Assembly: GCF_001746295.1 (NCBI RefSeq)
Contig: NZ_MJAH01000025.1
Span: forward strand, 24,865 to 88,864
Length of the DNA stretch: 64,000 nt
Direction of reading: 5' to 3'
Source: Streptomyces sp. LUP47B
GTDB taxonomy: Bacteria > Actinomycetota > Actinomycetes > Streptomycetales > Streptomycetaceae
Shown here: in pieces, positions 7,737-15,584 of the stretch
Layout: each line of letters starts with the position of its first letter
How positions within the stretch are numbered: the stretch's first letter is position 1
Notes under the pieces: generated by a model
Told to the model about the DNA's origin: nothing
Databases searched by the model: none
Seen by the model: the letters and a program-made list of their open reading frames with translations, nothing else
Translations under genes and position numbers: made by a program

Positions 7737-8248
7737 CCGACACGACCCTGACCGCCCTGCATGCGGCGCGTCTGCACGCCGATGAGTCCTGGGCGCTGTT
7801 CGCCCTCCAGAAGGCAATACCCGCCGACACCAAGCCGGAGTGGCAGGAGACGGCTACGGACGGGGGTGTGGTGCTGTCCGGTCGGGTGACGGGCCGGCGG
7901 GCGGTGTGGGCGTTGGACCGGTTCGCCCGCGACTTCTACCTGAACCTGAAGAACCTAGGGGACGTACGCCCGCAGTTCGACATCACCCAGCCCGGGCGCA
8001 CGGTGTTGGTGTGGCGGTATGGCGGGGTGTGGGTGGAGCTGTGGCACCCGGAGACGGCCGTGGACGCCCCGAAGGCCGCTGAGCCCGTACACGACGCTCC
8101 TGCGCCGCCTGTGACCGTCCAGGCCACCCCCGAACCCACGCCTGAGCCTGCGGCGCCTGTCCGCTCGCCTGTCCGCTCGCTCATCAGCCGCGCATCCGGC
8201 CGGCTCCCCTACACCCACACCCGACGCAAGGAGACCCCAGCAGCATGA
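7733..8248 (+). CDS. Hypothetical protein
   Basis: A 171-aa protein. Residues 30-105 form a beta-rich domain with several Trp (VWALDRFARDFYLNLKN, then VLVWRYGGVWVELWH). The last 60 residues are Pro/Ala/Glu-rich and disordered. Codon use is rich in GTG/GGG in the middle. The ATG at 7733 follows GAAGGA. Function unknown. Confidence 0.6.
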   Translation: MTDTTLTALHAARLHADESWALFALQKAIPADTKPEWQETATDGGVVLSGRVTGRRAVWALDRFARDFYLNLKNLGDVRPQFDITQPGRTVLVWRYGGVWVELWHPETAVDAPKAAEPVHDAPAPPVTVQATPEPTPEPAAPVRSPVRSLISRASGRLPYTHTRRKETPAA

Positions 8249-8649
8249 CCACCACACCCGAAACCGAGACCGACACCCGGATCGCTGAGACCCCGGAGCA
8301 GCTGCTCCACGACCTCGGCGAGCTCCACACCCGCACCCTCGTATCCCCGCTCCCGAAGCACCCCGCCGCGATGGGCTGGCAAGCCACCACCGCATCGATG
8401 GCGGCCGGCTTCGCCCGCGCCCTCCACGCCCTGAACGAGACCAGCCCGGCCAAGGCGCAGGAGATCACCACCTGGTTCCAGGGGCCGTTCGAGGAAGGCC
8501 CGGATCCGGAGGAGCACACCGACTGGCTCGAGCGGTACGTGGCCCAGGGCCCGGAGCTGCTGGAGCAGTGGGTTGAGGACGGCCGCCGCATGGCCGCCGA
8601 ATCCGCGAAGAACACCGACGCCTGGGAGAAGGAGCACAAGACCGCATGA
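8245..8649 (+). CDS. Acidic helical hypothetical protein
   Basis: A 134-aa protein, Glu-rich and helical, with a Trp-containing core (AEITTW-type segment at about residues 70-80). It is coupled to both neighbours by 4-bp overlaps. No recognised family. Confidence 0.6.
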   Translation: MTTTPETETDTRIAETPEQLLHDLGELHTRTLVSPLPKHPAAMGWQATTASMAAGFARALHALNETSPAKAQEITTWFQGPFEEGPDPEEHTDWLERYVAQGPELLEQWVEDGRRMAAESAKNTDAWEKEHKTA

Positions 8650-9203
8650 GCATCTACCACCCGCCCGTCGCCGAACACGAGACCGTCGTGGCGGCCGCCC
8701 TGCACGTCGTCCAGGCCACGCACTACAGCCGGGCCGACGACCCGCACGAGGACGCCTCCTACGAGTACGCCGTCGAGCAGCTCGCCCTCGCCGCCCGCGC
8801 ACTCGCCGAGGCGGTGGAGCGCAAGCCGGCCGACGAACAGCCCATCGGCTGGACCAAGGGACGCGAGGCCGAGCCGACGGTCGTGGCCATCTGCGGGTCC
8901 ACCAAGTTCATGGCGGAGATGACCGAGGCCGACCTTCACGAGACTGCGGCCGGGAACATCGTCGTCAAGCCGGGCTGCAACATGAAGGAGGAGCACCCTC
9001 TGTGGGCGGATCCGCTCGAGGCGGAGCGTCTGAAGGGCCGCCTGGACCAGCTGCATCGGGCCAAGATTCGGCTCGCTGACGAGGTCCTGGTGGTGGGGGA
9101 CTACATCGGGACGTCCACTACGTCGGAGATCCGGTACGCGCGGTCTCTGGGGAAGCCGGTGCGGTTCACGCACCCGCAGGTAGACCCGGACGGTGGCCAG
9201 TGA
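8646..9203 (+). CDS. Nucleoside 2-deoxyribosyltransferase-like protein
   Basis: A 185-aa protein. The segment at about residues 80-175 carries a Rossmann-like strand (VVAICGSTKFMAEM), a helix of basic residues, then ADEVLVVGDYIGTSTTSEI and ARSLGKPV. This order, GSTKF at the N-terminal strand and a late (S/T)xSE(I/L) motif, is typical of nucleoside 2-deoxyribosyltransferase/DUF4406-like folds. These act on nucleotides or nucleotide-derived signals. The first 75 residues form an extra helical region. The exact substrate cannot be read from the sequence. Confidence 0.7.
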   Translation: MSIYHPPVAEHETVVAAALHVVQATHYSRADDPHEDASYEYAVEQLALAARALAEAVERKPADEQPIGWTKGREAEPTVVAICGSTKFMAEMTEADLHETAAGNIVVKPGCNMKEEHPLWADPLEAERLKGRLDQLHRAKIRLADEVLVVGDYIGTSTTSEIRYARSLGKPVRFTHPQVDPDGGQ

Positions 9204-9769
9204 GCGTGATGGCCTTGATGCCGACCGACGCCGAGCTGGACGTGCGTGTGGAGCAGGAGGAGGACCTGGCGGGCGGGCTCGCGGCCGCGGTCCTGTCGGA
9301 GGACGGCGAGTACCGGTACCTGCTGACCCGGGTGTGGGACCGGAAGCGCAAGCCGATGGTCGTCGTGATGCTCAACCCGTCCACGGCGGACGCCTTCGTG
9401 GACGATCCGACGATACGGCGCCTGGCCGGCCCGAACGGGTTCGCGCGGCGGCACCGTGCGGGCGGAATCGTCGTGGTCAATCTGTTCGCCGTCCGCTCTA
9501 CGGACCCGCGCGCCCTGCTCCACCACGAGGATCCGGTCGGCCGGTACAACGACGCGTTCATCCGCCAGGCCACCGACATGGCCGGCACGGTGGTGTGCGC
9601 GTGGGGCGCCGCCGGAGTCCAAGACGGGCGCGGCCCGCAGGTCGTGAAGGCGCTCAAGGCCCGCAGGGTGCCGCTGGCGTGCCTGGGGATGACGTCCACC
9701 GGGCAGCCCCGGCATCCGCTGTATCTGCCGGGTGCTGCGGCCCTCGAGCCGTACGGGCTGGCGTCGTGA
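9200..9769 (+). CDS. DUF1643-like protein
   Basis: A 189-aa protein. The ordered motifs are YRYLLTRVWD, VVVMLNPSTAD, DDPTIRR, GIVVVNLFAVRSTDP and DPVGRYND. These are the hallmark of the DUF1643 family, a single-domain protein common in phages and mobile elements with unknown biochemistry. Overlaps with both neighbours indicate co-translation with the deoxyribosyltransferase-like protein, so a linked nucleotide-related role is possible. Confidence 0.85.
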   Translation: MSVMALMPTDAELDVRVEQEEDLAGGLAAAVLSEDGEYRYLLTRVWDRKRKPMVVVMLNPSTADAFVDDPTIRRLAGPNGFARRHRAGGIVVVNLFAVRSTDPRALLHHEDPVGRYNDAFIRQATDMAGTVVCAWGAAGVQDGRGPQVVKALKARRVPLACLGMTSTGQPRHPLYLPGAAALEPYGLAS

Positions 9770-10101
9770 CCGCCCCGGTTCAGGTGGGCCCGTCGCCGCA
9801 GGGTGGCGGGCCCGATCCGTCTCCGGCTCTGAACCTCTTCCCGCAGCACCTCGAGCTGCTACGTCTCTCTGCCAATGGCCGCAGCACCCCAGAGATTGCT
9901 GAGGCGTTGTTCCTGTCCCGGCACACGGTCAACGACTACTGGCGGGAGATCTACCGCCGGTTGGGGGCGAAGAACCGGGAGAACGCGGTGGCCATCGCTC
10001 TGGTGCGGGGTCTAGTGAGGCCGGATGAGGTGGAGTTGCGGGCGCCGCGCCGCCGTTACGAGTCGCCGAAGGCTGGGCTGACGCCTCGCCGAACGCCCTG
10101 A
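9766..10101 (+). CDS. LuxR/GerE-type HTH protein
   Basis: A 111-aa protein starting at GTG 9766. Residues about 22-85 (FPQHLELLRLSANGRSTPEI, LFLSRHTVNDYWREIYRRLG, NRENAVAIALVRG) form a complete four-helix LuxR-type DNA-binding domain. There is no receiver or ligand domain. The C-terminus is a basic tail. It is a stand-alone regulator, possibly of the shared promoters. A 37-bp dispersed repeat begins 5 nt after its stop. Confidence 0.85.
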   Translation: MTAPVQVGPSPQGGGPDPSPALNLFPQHLELLRLSANGRSTPEIAEALFLSRHTVNDYWREIYRRLGAKNRENAVAIALVRGLVRPDEVELRAPRRRYESPKAGLTPRRTP

Positions 10102-10106
10102 GGTGC

Positions 10107-10143
10107 CACGTTTTCGCAGGTCGCACCCGTACGAGCCGGTAAC
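10107..10143. repeat. 37-bp dispersed repeat, copy 1
   Basis: CACGTTTTCGCAGG, TCGCACCCGTACG, AGCCGGTAAC. An inverted copy with 4 mismatches lies at 39409-39445. A shorter 22-bp version lies at 24229-24250. Here the repeat follows the LuxR-type gene directly. Confidence 0.75.
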
Positions 10144-10173
10144 CCCAGTCATGTCACGCCCCGGGAGGGCGCC

Positions 10174-10431
10174 ATGCCTCGCATTCCACCCCTGGTCGCC
10201 GACGCCCTCCTGGCCGGCGCCATAGCCCTGACCATCGCCGTCGTGTGGATCTACACGGTCGGCCCGATCAGTCCGGCCGCGGTCGTTATCTGCGCGGGCG
10301 CGGCCGTCATCGCCTCCCTCGCCGTGGAAGCCGCCGTCCGGGAGATACGCCGCCGCAGGAGGGCCCCGATCATCCGCCGCTGGACCACCACCCGCCACCG
10401 CAAACCCCGACTCCCTGGAGGAGCACCGTGA
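10174..10431 (+). CDS. Two-span membrane protein
   Basis: An 85-aa protein with hydrophobic segments at about residues 8-29 and 33-52, then a strongly basic tail (REIRRRRRAPIIRR). A positive-inside orientation puts the tail in the cytoplasm. GGGAGGGCGCC precedes the ATG. It may be a small membrane modulator. A holin-like role cannot be ruled out, although holins usually sit near lysis genes. Confidence 0.65.
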   Translation: MPRIPPLVADALLAGAIALTIAVVWIYTVGPISPAAVVICAGAAVIASLAVEAAVREIRRRRRAPIIRRWTTTRHRKPRLPGGAP

Positions 10432-11153
10432 AGCACCGAACCGAAACGACACCGCCACGCCTGACCGCGGACCAGCTCCGCCAGTTGATCGCCGCCGAAA
10501 AGGCGGGCGTCAGGCCGCCGTGCTTTCTGTGCGGGGAGCCCGTCCTGGACCAGAAGTTCCTGCTCGGCACCGAGGACGAGAACGACCGGCTGCTCGTCAA
10601 CTCGCCGTGCTTGCACGCCATGGCCTACGGGGCGGAGCTCGCCGTGCAGGTCGAGGCCCAGATGCGGATGGAGGCAGCAACCGAAGCGACCGAGCCCGTG
10701 GATACGTGCCGGCCGGTCGTGGTCGACGGGGAGACGATCCGCGTCCGCGGTACCGGCGAACTGTCCCCCGAGGGGCAGGAGGCGTTGGCTGCGCTGGTGC
10801 GCGTCGCGAAGACCACGTTCGAGGCGGAGGCCCCGGAGATGGTCGGGGAGTTGCAGAACCGACTGCGCCTGGCGCACCAGGCCCGCCGGGCGAAGGCGCA
10901 CCAGCTGGACGAGATCCGCCGGGCTCTGTGTGATGCGGGGTTCATGGAGGACGACGACCCGTACAGCCACGCCGATTTGGCGGATGTGGTCCGGCAGGCG
11001 GGCGAGTTGGTGGGGCCGTTGCTGGCGGAGGTGAAGGCGGCCCGCAAGTTCGCGGCGGAGATGCGGGACTTCTGTTCCCCGCACGGCGTGTCCGTCGACT
11101 ATGCGGACCAGCTCGAGGCCGCCATGGACCGGGCGAAGAGGAGGGCGGCGTGA
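10428..11153 (+). CDS. Hypothetical protein, helical with Cys pair
   Basis: A 241-aa protein starting at GTG 10428. CFLCGEP near residue 30 and a Cys-His further on suggest a zinc knuckle. Residues 125-160 are a long charged helix (AEAPEMVGELQNRL, ARRAKAHQLDEIRRAL), probably a coiled coil. Function unknown; coupled to both neighbours. Confidence 0.6.
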   Translation: MKHRTETTPPRLTADQLRQLIAAEKAGVRPPCFLCGEPVLDQKFLLGTEDENDRLLVNSPCLHAMAYGAELAVQVEAQMRMEAATEATEPVDTCRPVVVDGETIRVRGTGELSPEGQEALAALVRVAKTTFEAEAPEMVGELQNRLRLAHQARRAKAHQLDEIRRALCDAGFMEDDDPYSHADLADVVRQAGELVGPLLAEVKAARKFAAEMRDFCSPHGVSVDYADQLEAAMDRAKRRAA

Positions 11154-11578
11154 GCGAGACGGGCGAGCTGGACAAGACGCGCCGCTACCTGCGCCCCGTA
11201 CGCGCCACGATCATCTCCGATGACCCGGCTGGCGTGCATCTGGCCGTGTACTCGTGGCTGGAGATGTTCGACGCATGGGTGACCGGCCCGGGGATCTGCG
11301 GGGAGTCGATGCAGCAGGGCCCCCTCCCCGAAGGTACGGCGGTGACGTGCGCGTCGTGTCTGGCGTATCAGCCGAAGTACGAGCGGTATCTGGCGCCCGG
11401 CTACCGGCCCGGGGACGACGACCCCGAGGTGCTGCGGGCCAAGCTCGAGCGGATCCGTGCCGAGGTGCGCATGCTGTGCGACTGCTGCGGGGACAACCGG
11501 GAGCGCATGGGCCGCATCCGGGCCGAGCTGGGCCTGAGTACGGAGGGCTACGTCCGTGAGGCCGGTGAGGGCGAGTGA
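11150..11578 (+). CDS. Hypothetical protein
   Basis: A 142-aa protein. CGESMQQG near residue 47 and CASC, then CDCCGD near residue 110 supply possible metal ligands. The ends are charged helices. Coupled by GTGA overlaps. No family recognised. Confidence 0.55.
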   Translation: MSETGELDKTRRYLRPVRATIISDDPAGVHLAVYSWLEMFDAWVTGPGICGESMQQGPLPEGTAVTCASCLAYQPKYERYLAPGYRPGDDDPEVLRAKLERIRAEVRMLCDCCGDNRERMGRIRAELGLSTEGYVREAGEGE

Positions 11579-11973
11579 GCGTGTGGGGCACGATCTTCGA
11601 CCTCGAGGACAATCCGCCGTACCGGTACGAGGGCTCGCACGTTCTGCCGTCCGTGGACGGACCGCGAGATCCCGGCTGCCCCGTGCAGCTGGCGGAAGTC
11701 CCGTCACACATCACCCGGGACGGGCGTGACGACCAGCCTGAGGATGGGGCGCCGTGGCCGTGGCTGCGGGCCTCTCTGGGCCGGGAGGACGCCGTGCTGG
11801 ACCGGTCGCAGGTTCAGGGCCTGTGGGAGGCCATGGGCGCCTGGCTCGAGCAGACCAAGCCCCCACCACCCCCGGCCCGGCATGTCGGTGGCGGGGCGAA
11901 CGCGGAGGACTGCCCGGGCTGCAAGGGCACCAACCCGCCGTACCCGTTCATCTGCCCCGGGGAGGACCGGTGA
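11575..11973 (+). CDS. Hypothetical protein with C-terminal zinc knuckle
   Basis: A 132-aa protein with an N-terminal motif VWGTIFDLED, Pro-rich linker and a CPGCKGTNPP...C knuckle at the end. Proteins opening with this WGTxFDLE motif recur in Streptomyces genomes and phages as short accessory proteins (from memory). Function unknown. Confidence 0.6.
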   Translation: MSVWGTIFDLEDNPPYRYEGSHVLPSVDGPRDPGCPVQLAEVPSHITRDGRDDQPEDGAPWPWLRASLGREDAVLDRSQVQGLWEAMGAWLEQTKPPPPPARHVGGGANAEDCPGCKGTNPPYPFICPGEDR

Positions 11974-12617
11974 GCGGGCCGGGGCGGGCGCCGGTGGAGT
12001 GGGCGGACAGGGAGCGCCGCAACGCCAGGAAGGGGGTACGGCGGAAGGTCCTGGCCTGGGCCGGCCTGAACCCTGCGGCGAAGCGCGCGGACGACCTGAT
12101 GGTCCGGGCGCGGCATGGTGCGGTGGGCGAGGAGTGGACTGCCGCGCTGCTCGCGCAACTCCCGGCGGGCTGGACGGTGTTCCACGGACGGAAGCTGTCC
12201 GGCTTCAGCAACGACTACGACCACGTCCTCATCTCCCCCTGCGGGACCGCGGTGGTGACGCTGGATTCGAAGCGCTGGCATGCCGGCCTCGAGACGGTAC
12301 TGGTGCGGGGCCGGGTGTGTTGCGGTCGGGAGGACCGGCATAAGCAGGTCACGGCGGTGGCCCGGTATGCGGGCCGGTTGGAGCGGGCGTTGAATCTGCC
12401 GGGGGTTCAGGTGTTGCCGCTGCTGGTGGTTCACGGGTCGCGGGTGCGGGGCGGTTTCCTGTCGGCGCGTGTGCCCGGCTGGGAGGGTGTGGTGCATGTG
12501 CTGGGCCCGGAGTATCTGGTGCCGACGCTGGTCGCGGCTCCGCGGGGGGTGCATGTGGGGCGTGCTGCTGCGCTGGTCGCGCATGTGGACCGGGTTCTTC
12601 CGGCCGGGCCGGGGTGA
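11970..12617 (+). CDS. NERD-domain nuclease-related protein
   Basis: A 215-aa protein starting at GTG 11970. Residues 45-150 match the NERD fold: GEEWTAALLAQLPAGWTVFH, NDYDHVLISPCG, VVTLDSKRW, then a basic strand and QVTAVARYAGRLERAL. The Asp in NDYDHV and D-x-K in LDSKRW correspond to the PD-(D/E)XK site, with Asp replacing Glu. The N-terminus is basic. Such proteins are linked to DNA processing on mobile elements and plasmids. It is the last gene of operon B and is followed by a strong terminator. Confidence 0.8.
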   Translation: MSGPGRAPVEWADRERRNARKGVRRKVLAWAGLNPAAKRADDLMVRARHGAVGEEWTAALLAQLPAGWTVFHGRKLSGFSNDYDHVLISPCGTAVVTLDSKRWHAGLETVLVRGRVCCGREDRHKQVTAVARYAGRLERALNLPGVQVLPLLVVHGSRVRGGFLSARVPGWEGVVHVLGPEYLVPTLVAAPRGVHVGRAAALVAHVDRVLPAGPG

Positions 12618-12661
12618 GGCGTACGGTGGGCGGGCGTTACCGCCTGGGGGGCACCCGTTGT

Positions 12662-12696
12662 GCGGGCCGTCAGTCTTCGGACTGGCGGCCCGCTTT
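12662..12696 (+). terminator. Strong terminator of operon B
   Basis: GCGGGCCGTCAGTC, TTCG tetraloop, GACTGGCGGCCCGC form a near-perfect stem of 13-14 bp with one bulge, followed by TTTC. It lies 45 nt after the NERD gene stop. Confidence 0.85.
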
Positions 12697-12954
12697 CGTG
12701 CGTTCCGGGCCCGGGCGCAGTGATGCCCCGGTCTCGACGGGGGTTTGCGAGGCCGGGGCGTACGGCAAGTGTGGCATGCGGGACTGACAGTGGGCTGTGA
12801 TGCGGGGCCGACCGGTCCTCCGCCGACAGAGGACCGGCCACCATGCCCGGCACGCCTACCCCGTCTTGCCGTTCTGGCACGCGGAGTTGGGCGTGGGGTC
12901 TGGGGTGCGCCGCTTCCCCTCGGGCACACTCCAGGCCCCACGCATTTACCGTGG
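12697..12954. other. Non-coding stretch with inverted repeats
   Basis: No convincing gene on either strand. It holds a perfect 9-bp inverted repeat with an 8-nt loop at 12812-12837 (CCGGTCCTC / GAGGACCGG) and a short one at 12935-12952 (CCACG / CGTGG). Both lie downstream of the leftward gene 12955-13242 and could end its transcript. Confidence 0.5.
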
Positions 12955-13242
12955 CTATCCCCAGGTGGTGTCGAGGGGTGTGAGCAGGTTGCCGACGGTG
13001 TCGGTGACGGGCTGCACGATGGGGGTGGTGTCGATGGGCGGGGTTCCCCAGGTGGTGTCGTTCGCGGTGTCGGGGGCACCCCACGTGGTGTCCGGGGGTC
13101 CGGTGATCAGGTCGGCGGCCAGGGCCGTTCCGGTGGCGGCTGCGGCGGCGAGGCTGAGGCCAGCGGCGATACGGCGCAGGCGGCTCAGGCGGCGTAGTGG
13201 GGCGGTGGCGGGTCGGGTGGCTCGGTGTCGTCCTTGGCTCAC
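12955..13242 (-). CDS. Secreted small protein with DTTWG repeats
   Basis: A 95-aa protein starting at GTG 13242, with GGAGG 6 nt upstream. After a basic N-terminus (residues 1-24, Arg-rich), a hydrophobic stretch AAGLSLAAAAATGTALAA forms a signal peptide ending near residue 43. The mature part is low-complexity: PDTTWG, NDTTWG and LDTTWG, separated by Pro/Thr-rich linkers. It has no cysteine. It stands alone on the minus strand between two rightward units. Surface exposure is likely; function unknown. Confidence 0.65.
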   Translation of the reverse strand: MSQGRHRATRPATAPLRRLSRLRRIAAGLSLAAAAATGTALAADLITGPPDTTWGAPDTANDTTWGTPPIDTTPIVQPVTDTVGNLLTPLDTTWG

Positions 13243-13526
13243 GGGTGTCCTCCGGTGGTTGGTTGTCGTGAAAAAGATAGTGGGGCGTCTGGCCCGGTTC
13301 TCGTGCTCCCGTCCGCCTGCTGCGATCCCTCAACTGCGGTCCCGTTTCCTGGCAGTGGACGGGTGCAGTGCGAGAGAAGGAGGGGGGAGTACGAGCGTCG
13401 GGGGACGCCCCATGAGGATGCTGCCGTAGGCTGATTTCACTCTCAACGGTTATCGGATGCTTGTTTGTGCATTGCTTCTTCGTGCAGTGCGCCGCCTTGT
13501 TTTGACGGGGGATCATAGCGTTGGCC
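13243..13526. promoter_or_regulatory. Divergent regulatory gap
   Basis: This 284-nt gap separates the leftward secreted-protein gene from the rightward regulator. It is more AT-rich than its surroundings near 13430-13515 (TTTCACTCTCAACGGTTATC, TTGTTTTGACGG). TATCTT-like and TTGACG elements are present, but I cannot assign boxes with confidence. Confidence 0.4.
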
Positions 13527-14612
13527 ATGGATTGCACAGGCGGTGACAGACCTGTTCTGTCGCAGGGCGCGGTGGACGCATTCGCGCTGATCGCAGCGGG
13601 TTTGCCGGTCCCGGAGGGGGATCAGGATTGCGTCAACGAATTGATCACCTGGGGATACGTGGTGATCGATTCCGAGCACGGAAACAGACCAGTGGCACTC
13701 GACCCGGACGACGTCTCCCGCCGGCTCCTCGAACAGGAACTGCGTGAAGCGAACCGGCGCGTCCAGAAGATGACGGTTCTTCCGTCGATCACGCAGCAAT
13801 TGGCGGGCCCTTTCCAGCGGGCCAAGTTGCGTGCGGGCGGGGGATCCGAGTACATCGCGGACGCGGCCGTGGTCAATGCCCGCCTGGACGATGTGGTGGG
13901 CTCGGCGGAGTGGGAGATCCTCGCCGCGCAACCGGGCGGGCCGCGTACGGAGGTTCAGCTGAACCGTTCCGTCGAACGCGACACCGCCGCCTTGGAGCGG
14001 GGGGTCGCGAAGCGGACGCTGTACCGGGCGACGGTCCGCGACAATGCGATCACCTGCCAGTACGCGCGCACCATGACCACCCGCCCGACGGGCAAGTCGG
14101 CTGAGTTCCGTACGCTGGTCGGCCCGTTCGAGCGGGCCATCATCGTCGACCGGCGGGTGGCGTTCATCTCCAACCACCTGGTGGCCGGCGCCCCCGAGCA
14201 TGCGGCCTGGCAGGTCACCGACCCCGGTGTGATCGCCTACATGGTCGCGGAGTTCGACGCGAAGTGGCGGCGCGCGGACCCGTGGCACGGGGAACTCGCC
14301 CGCCGCGGCCGGGAGGAAGTCGACACGGTGTCCGGGCCGGCCGCGGTCCGCACCACGCCACGCCAGCGGGAGATCCTGCGGGACATTGTGGTGGGGCGTG
14401 CTCAGCAGGCGACGGCGCAGCGGTTGGGGATTTCGTTGCGGACGCTGGGTGTGGAGATCGCGGAGTTGAAGTCGTTGTTCGACGCGGAGAGTCTGCCGGA
14501 GCTGGCATTCCGGTGGGCGTTGTCTCCGGACCGGCTGGTCGACGACACCGACCACACCACCGACGTGGGCGGGGCGGGGGCAGAGGGCGAGGGCGAGGAA
14601 GCGGCGGCCTGA
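13527..14612 (+). CDS. Two-domain HTH transcriptional regulator
   Basis: A 361-aa protein. The N-terminal 60 residues read as a winged-helix region (AVDAFALIAAGLP, VNELITWGYVVID). A middle domain of about 180 residues resembles the phospholipase-D-like/TrmB-type module of many Streptomyces HTH regulators. Residues about 270-330 (TPRQREILRDIVVG, TAQRLGISLRTLGVEIAEL) form a C-terminal LuxR-like HTH. The tail is acidic. The start could be TTG 13521 or ATG 13527; I prefer the ATG. It sits next to the three shared-promoter operons and is a candidate controller of them. Confidence 0.75.
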   Translation: MDCTGGDRPVLSQGAVDAFALIAAGLPVPEGDQDCVNELITWGYVVIDSEHGNRPVALDPDDVSRRLLEQELREANRRVQKMTVLPSITQQLAGPFQRAKLRAGGGSEYIADAAVVNARLDDVVGSAEWEILAAQPGGPRTEVQLNRSVERDTAALERGVAKRTLYRATVRDNAITCQYARTMTTRPTGKSAEFRTLVGPFERAIIVDRRVAFISNHLVAGAPEHAAWQVTDPGVIAYMVAEFDAKWRRADPWHGELARRGREEVDTVSGPAAVRTTPRQREILRDIVVGRAQQATAQRLGISLRTLGVEIAELKSLFDAESLPELAFRWALSPDRLVDDTDHTTDVGGAGAEGEGEEAAA

Positions 14613-14615
14613 GAG

Positions 14616-14633
14616 GCCTGGTGGCCGCCAGGC
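14616..14633. terminator. Convergent-gene hairpin
   Basis: GCCTGG and CCAGGC enclose 6 nt (TGGCCG) in the 38-bp gap between the stops of the regulator and the leftward operon C. No T-run; it may serve both strands. Confidence 0.45.
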
Positions 14634-14650
14634 GGGCGTGTAGGCAGGTT

Positions 14651-15118
14651 CTACTGCCCGTTGCCGAACGTGCCGCCCGGCCCGCTGGTGCCGTGGGCCT
14701 GCTGGGCGCGAGCCGACTCCACCGCCGCATCCAGCAGCACCCCCAGCGTGTCCTCCAGCAAGCCCGTGAACCCTGCCTTCAGCGGCTGGTGGAACAGCGC
14801 CTCGAGTTGGTCCCGGTCGCGGGTGGCCTGCGCGCCGAGGAAGCGCATGGCGAGGCTGATGTGCGGGGGCAGGTCGTCCAGGTCGGTGCCCGCGTACGGG
14901 TCGAAGATGGCGAGGCCGTAGCGGGGGCCGCCGGGCGGCTGGTAGCGGATGGGCCAGATCGCGGTTTCGGCGAGGGACTGCCACAGCCGGTAGGTGCGGT
15001 CGGGTCCTTTGCGGGTGATGGCGGTGAGCTCGGCGGCCGCGGCCTGCGGGCGGTCGTGCAGGGCGTGGTGTATCGCTGCCCGCAGGTGGCGGTCGTCGTC
15101 AACGAAGTGCTGTGCCAT
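14651..15118 (-). CDS. Hypothetical protein, last gene of operon C
   Basis: A 155-aa protein, helical, with Trp and Tyr residues in the centre (TYRLWQSLAETAIWPIRYQP) and a Gly-rich tail. No known domain. It overlaps the preceding gene by 20 bp. Confidence 0.6.
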   Translation of the reverse strand: MAQHFVDDDRHLRAAIHHALHDRPQAAAAELTAITRKGPDRTYRLWQSLAETAIWPIRYQPPGGPRYGLAIFDPYAGTDLDDLPPHISLAMRFLGAQATRDRDQLEALFHQPLKAGFTGLLEDTLGVLLDAAVESARAQQAHGTSGPGGTFGNGQ

Positions 15119-15584
15119 GCGGGTCAGTCTGCCGGGCGTAGGGGCGGCGGCGCAGGCCTCCGCGGGGTCCGAAGTCGATGATCTCGCACGGCTGGTCGGC
15201 GTCCGGGTTGTCGTAGAGCAGGATGCATGAGCCGTCCTTGCTGCCGTAGAACTGGGCGTCCGGTCGGTCGGGCTGGTAGATGTGCCGGGCCAGGCACTGG
15301 TTGCCGGTGGTGAAGTCGACCTTGTCGGGGCAGAGGCGTTGCCGCATGGAGCGGAAGGCGTCGGCTTGGGAGGGCCACCATTCCATCCAGCGGCGTTCGT
15401 TCCACTCGTCTTCGTTCTTCACCGCGTTCCAGATCCCGTACAGGATCTTTCCGCGGCCGGGCTGGAAGCTCTCCATGATGCTCAACGTGTTCTCCGTGGG
15501 GATGGGGATGGTCTGCTGCCCGGCGAGCGGCTCCGGGGCGGGCTGTGAGAGACGCTGCTCCACGGCCTTGAGGCTCAGCGTCAC
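15099..15584 (-). CDS. Hypothetical protein
   Basis: A 161-aa protein starting at GTG 15584. Residues 40-75 are Trp-rich (GIWNAVKNEDEWNERRWMEWW), possibly a globular core. Its C-terminus is basic. No family recognised. Confidence 0.55.
   Translation of the reverse strand: MTLSLKAVEQRLSQPAPEPLAGQQTIPIPTENTLSIMESFQPGRGKILYGIWNAVKNEDEWNERRWMEWWPSQADAFRSMRQRLCPDKVDFTTGNQCLARHIYQPDRPDAQFYGSKDGSCILLYDNPDADQPCEIIDFGPRGGLRRRPYARQTDPHGTALR

Noticed and set aside
13504..13530. Fourth copy of the shared promoter (ATAGCG...CCATGG)
   Set aside because: Only short words match in a different order. TTGCTA and the full spacer are absent.
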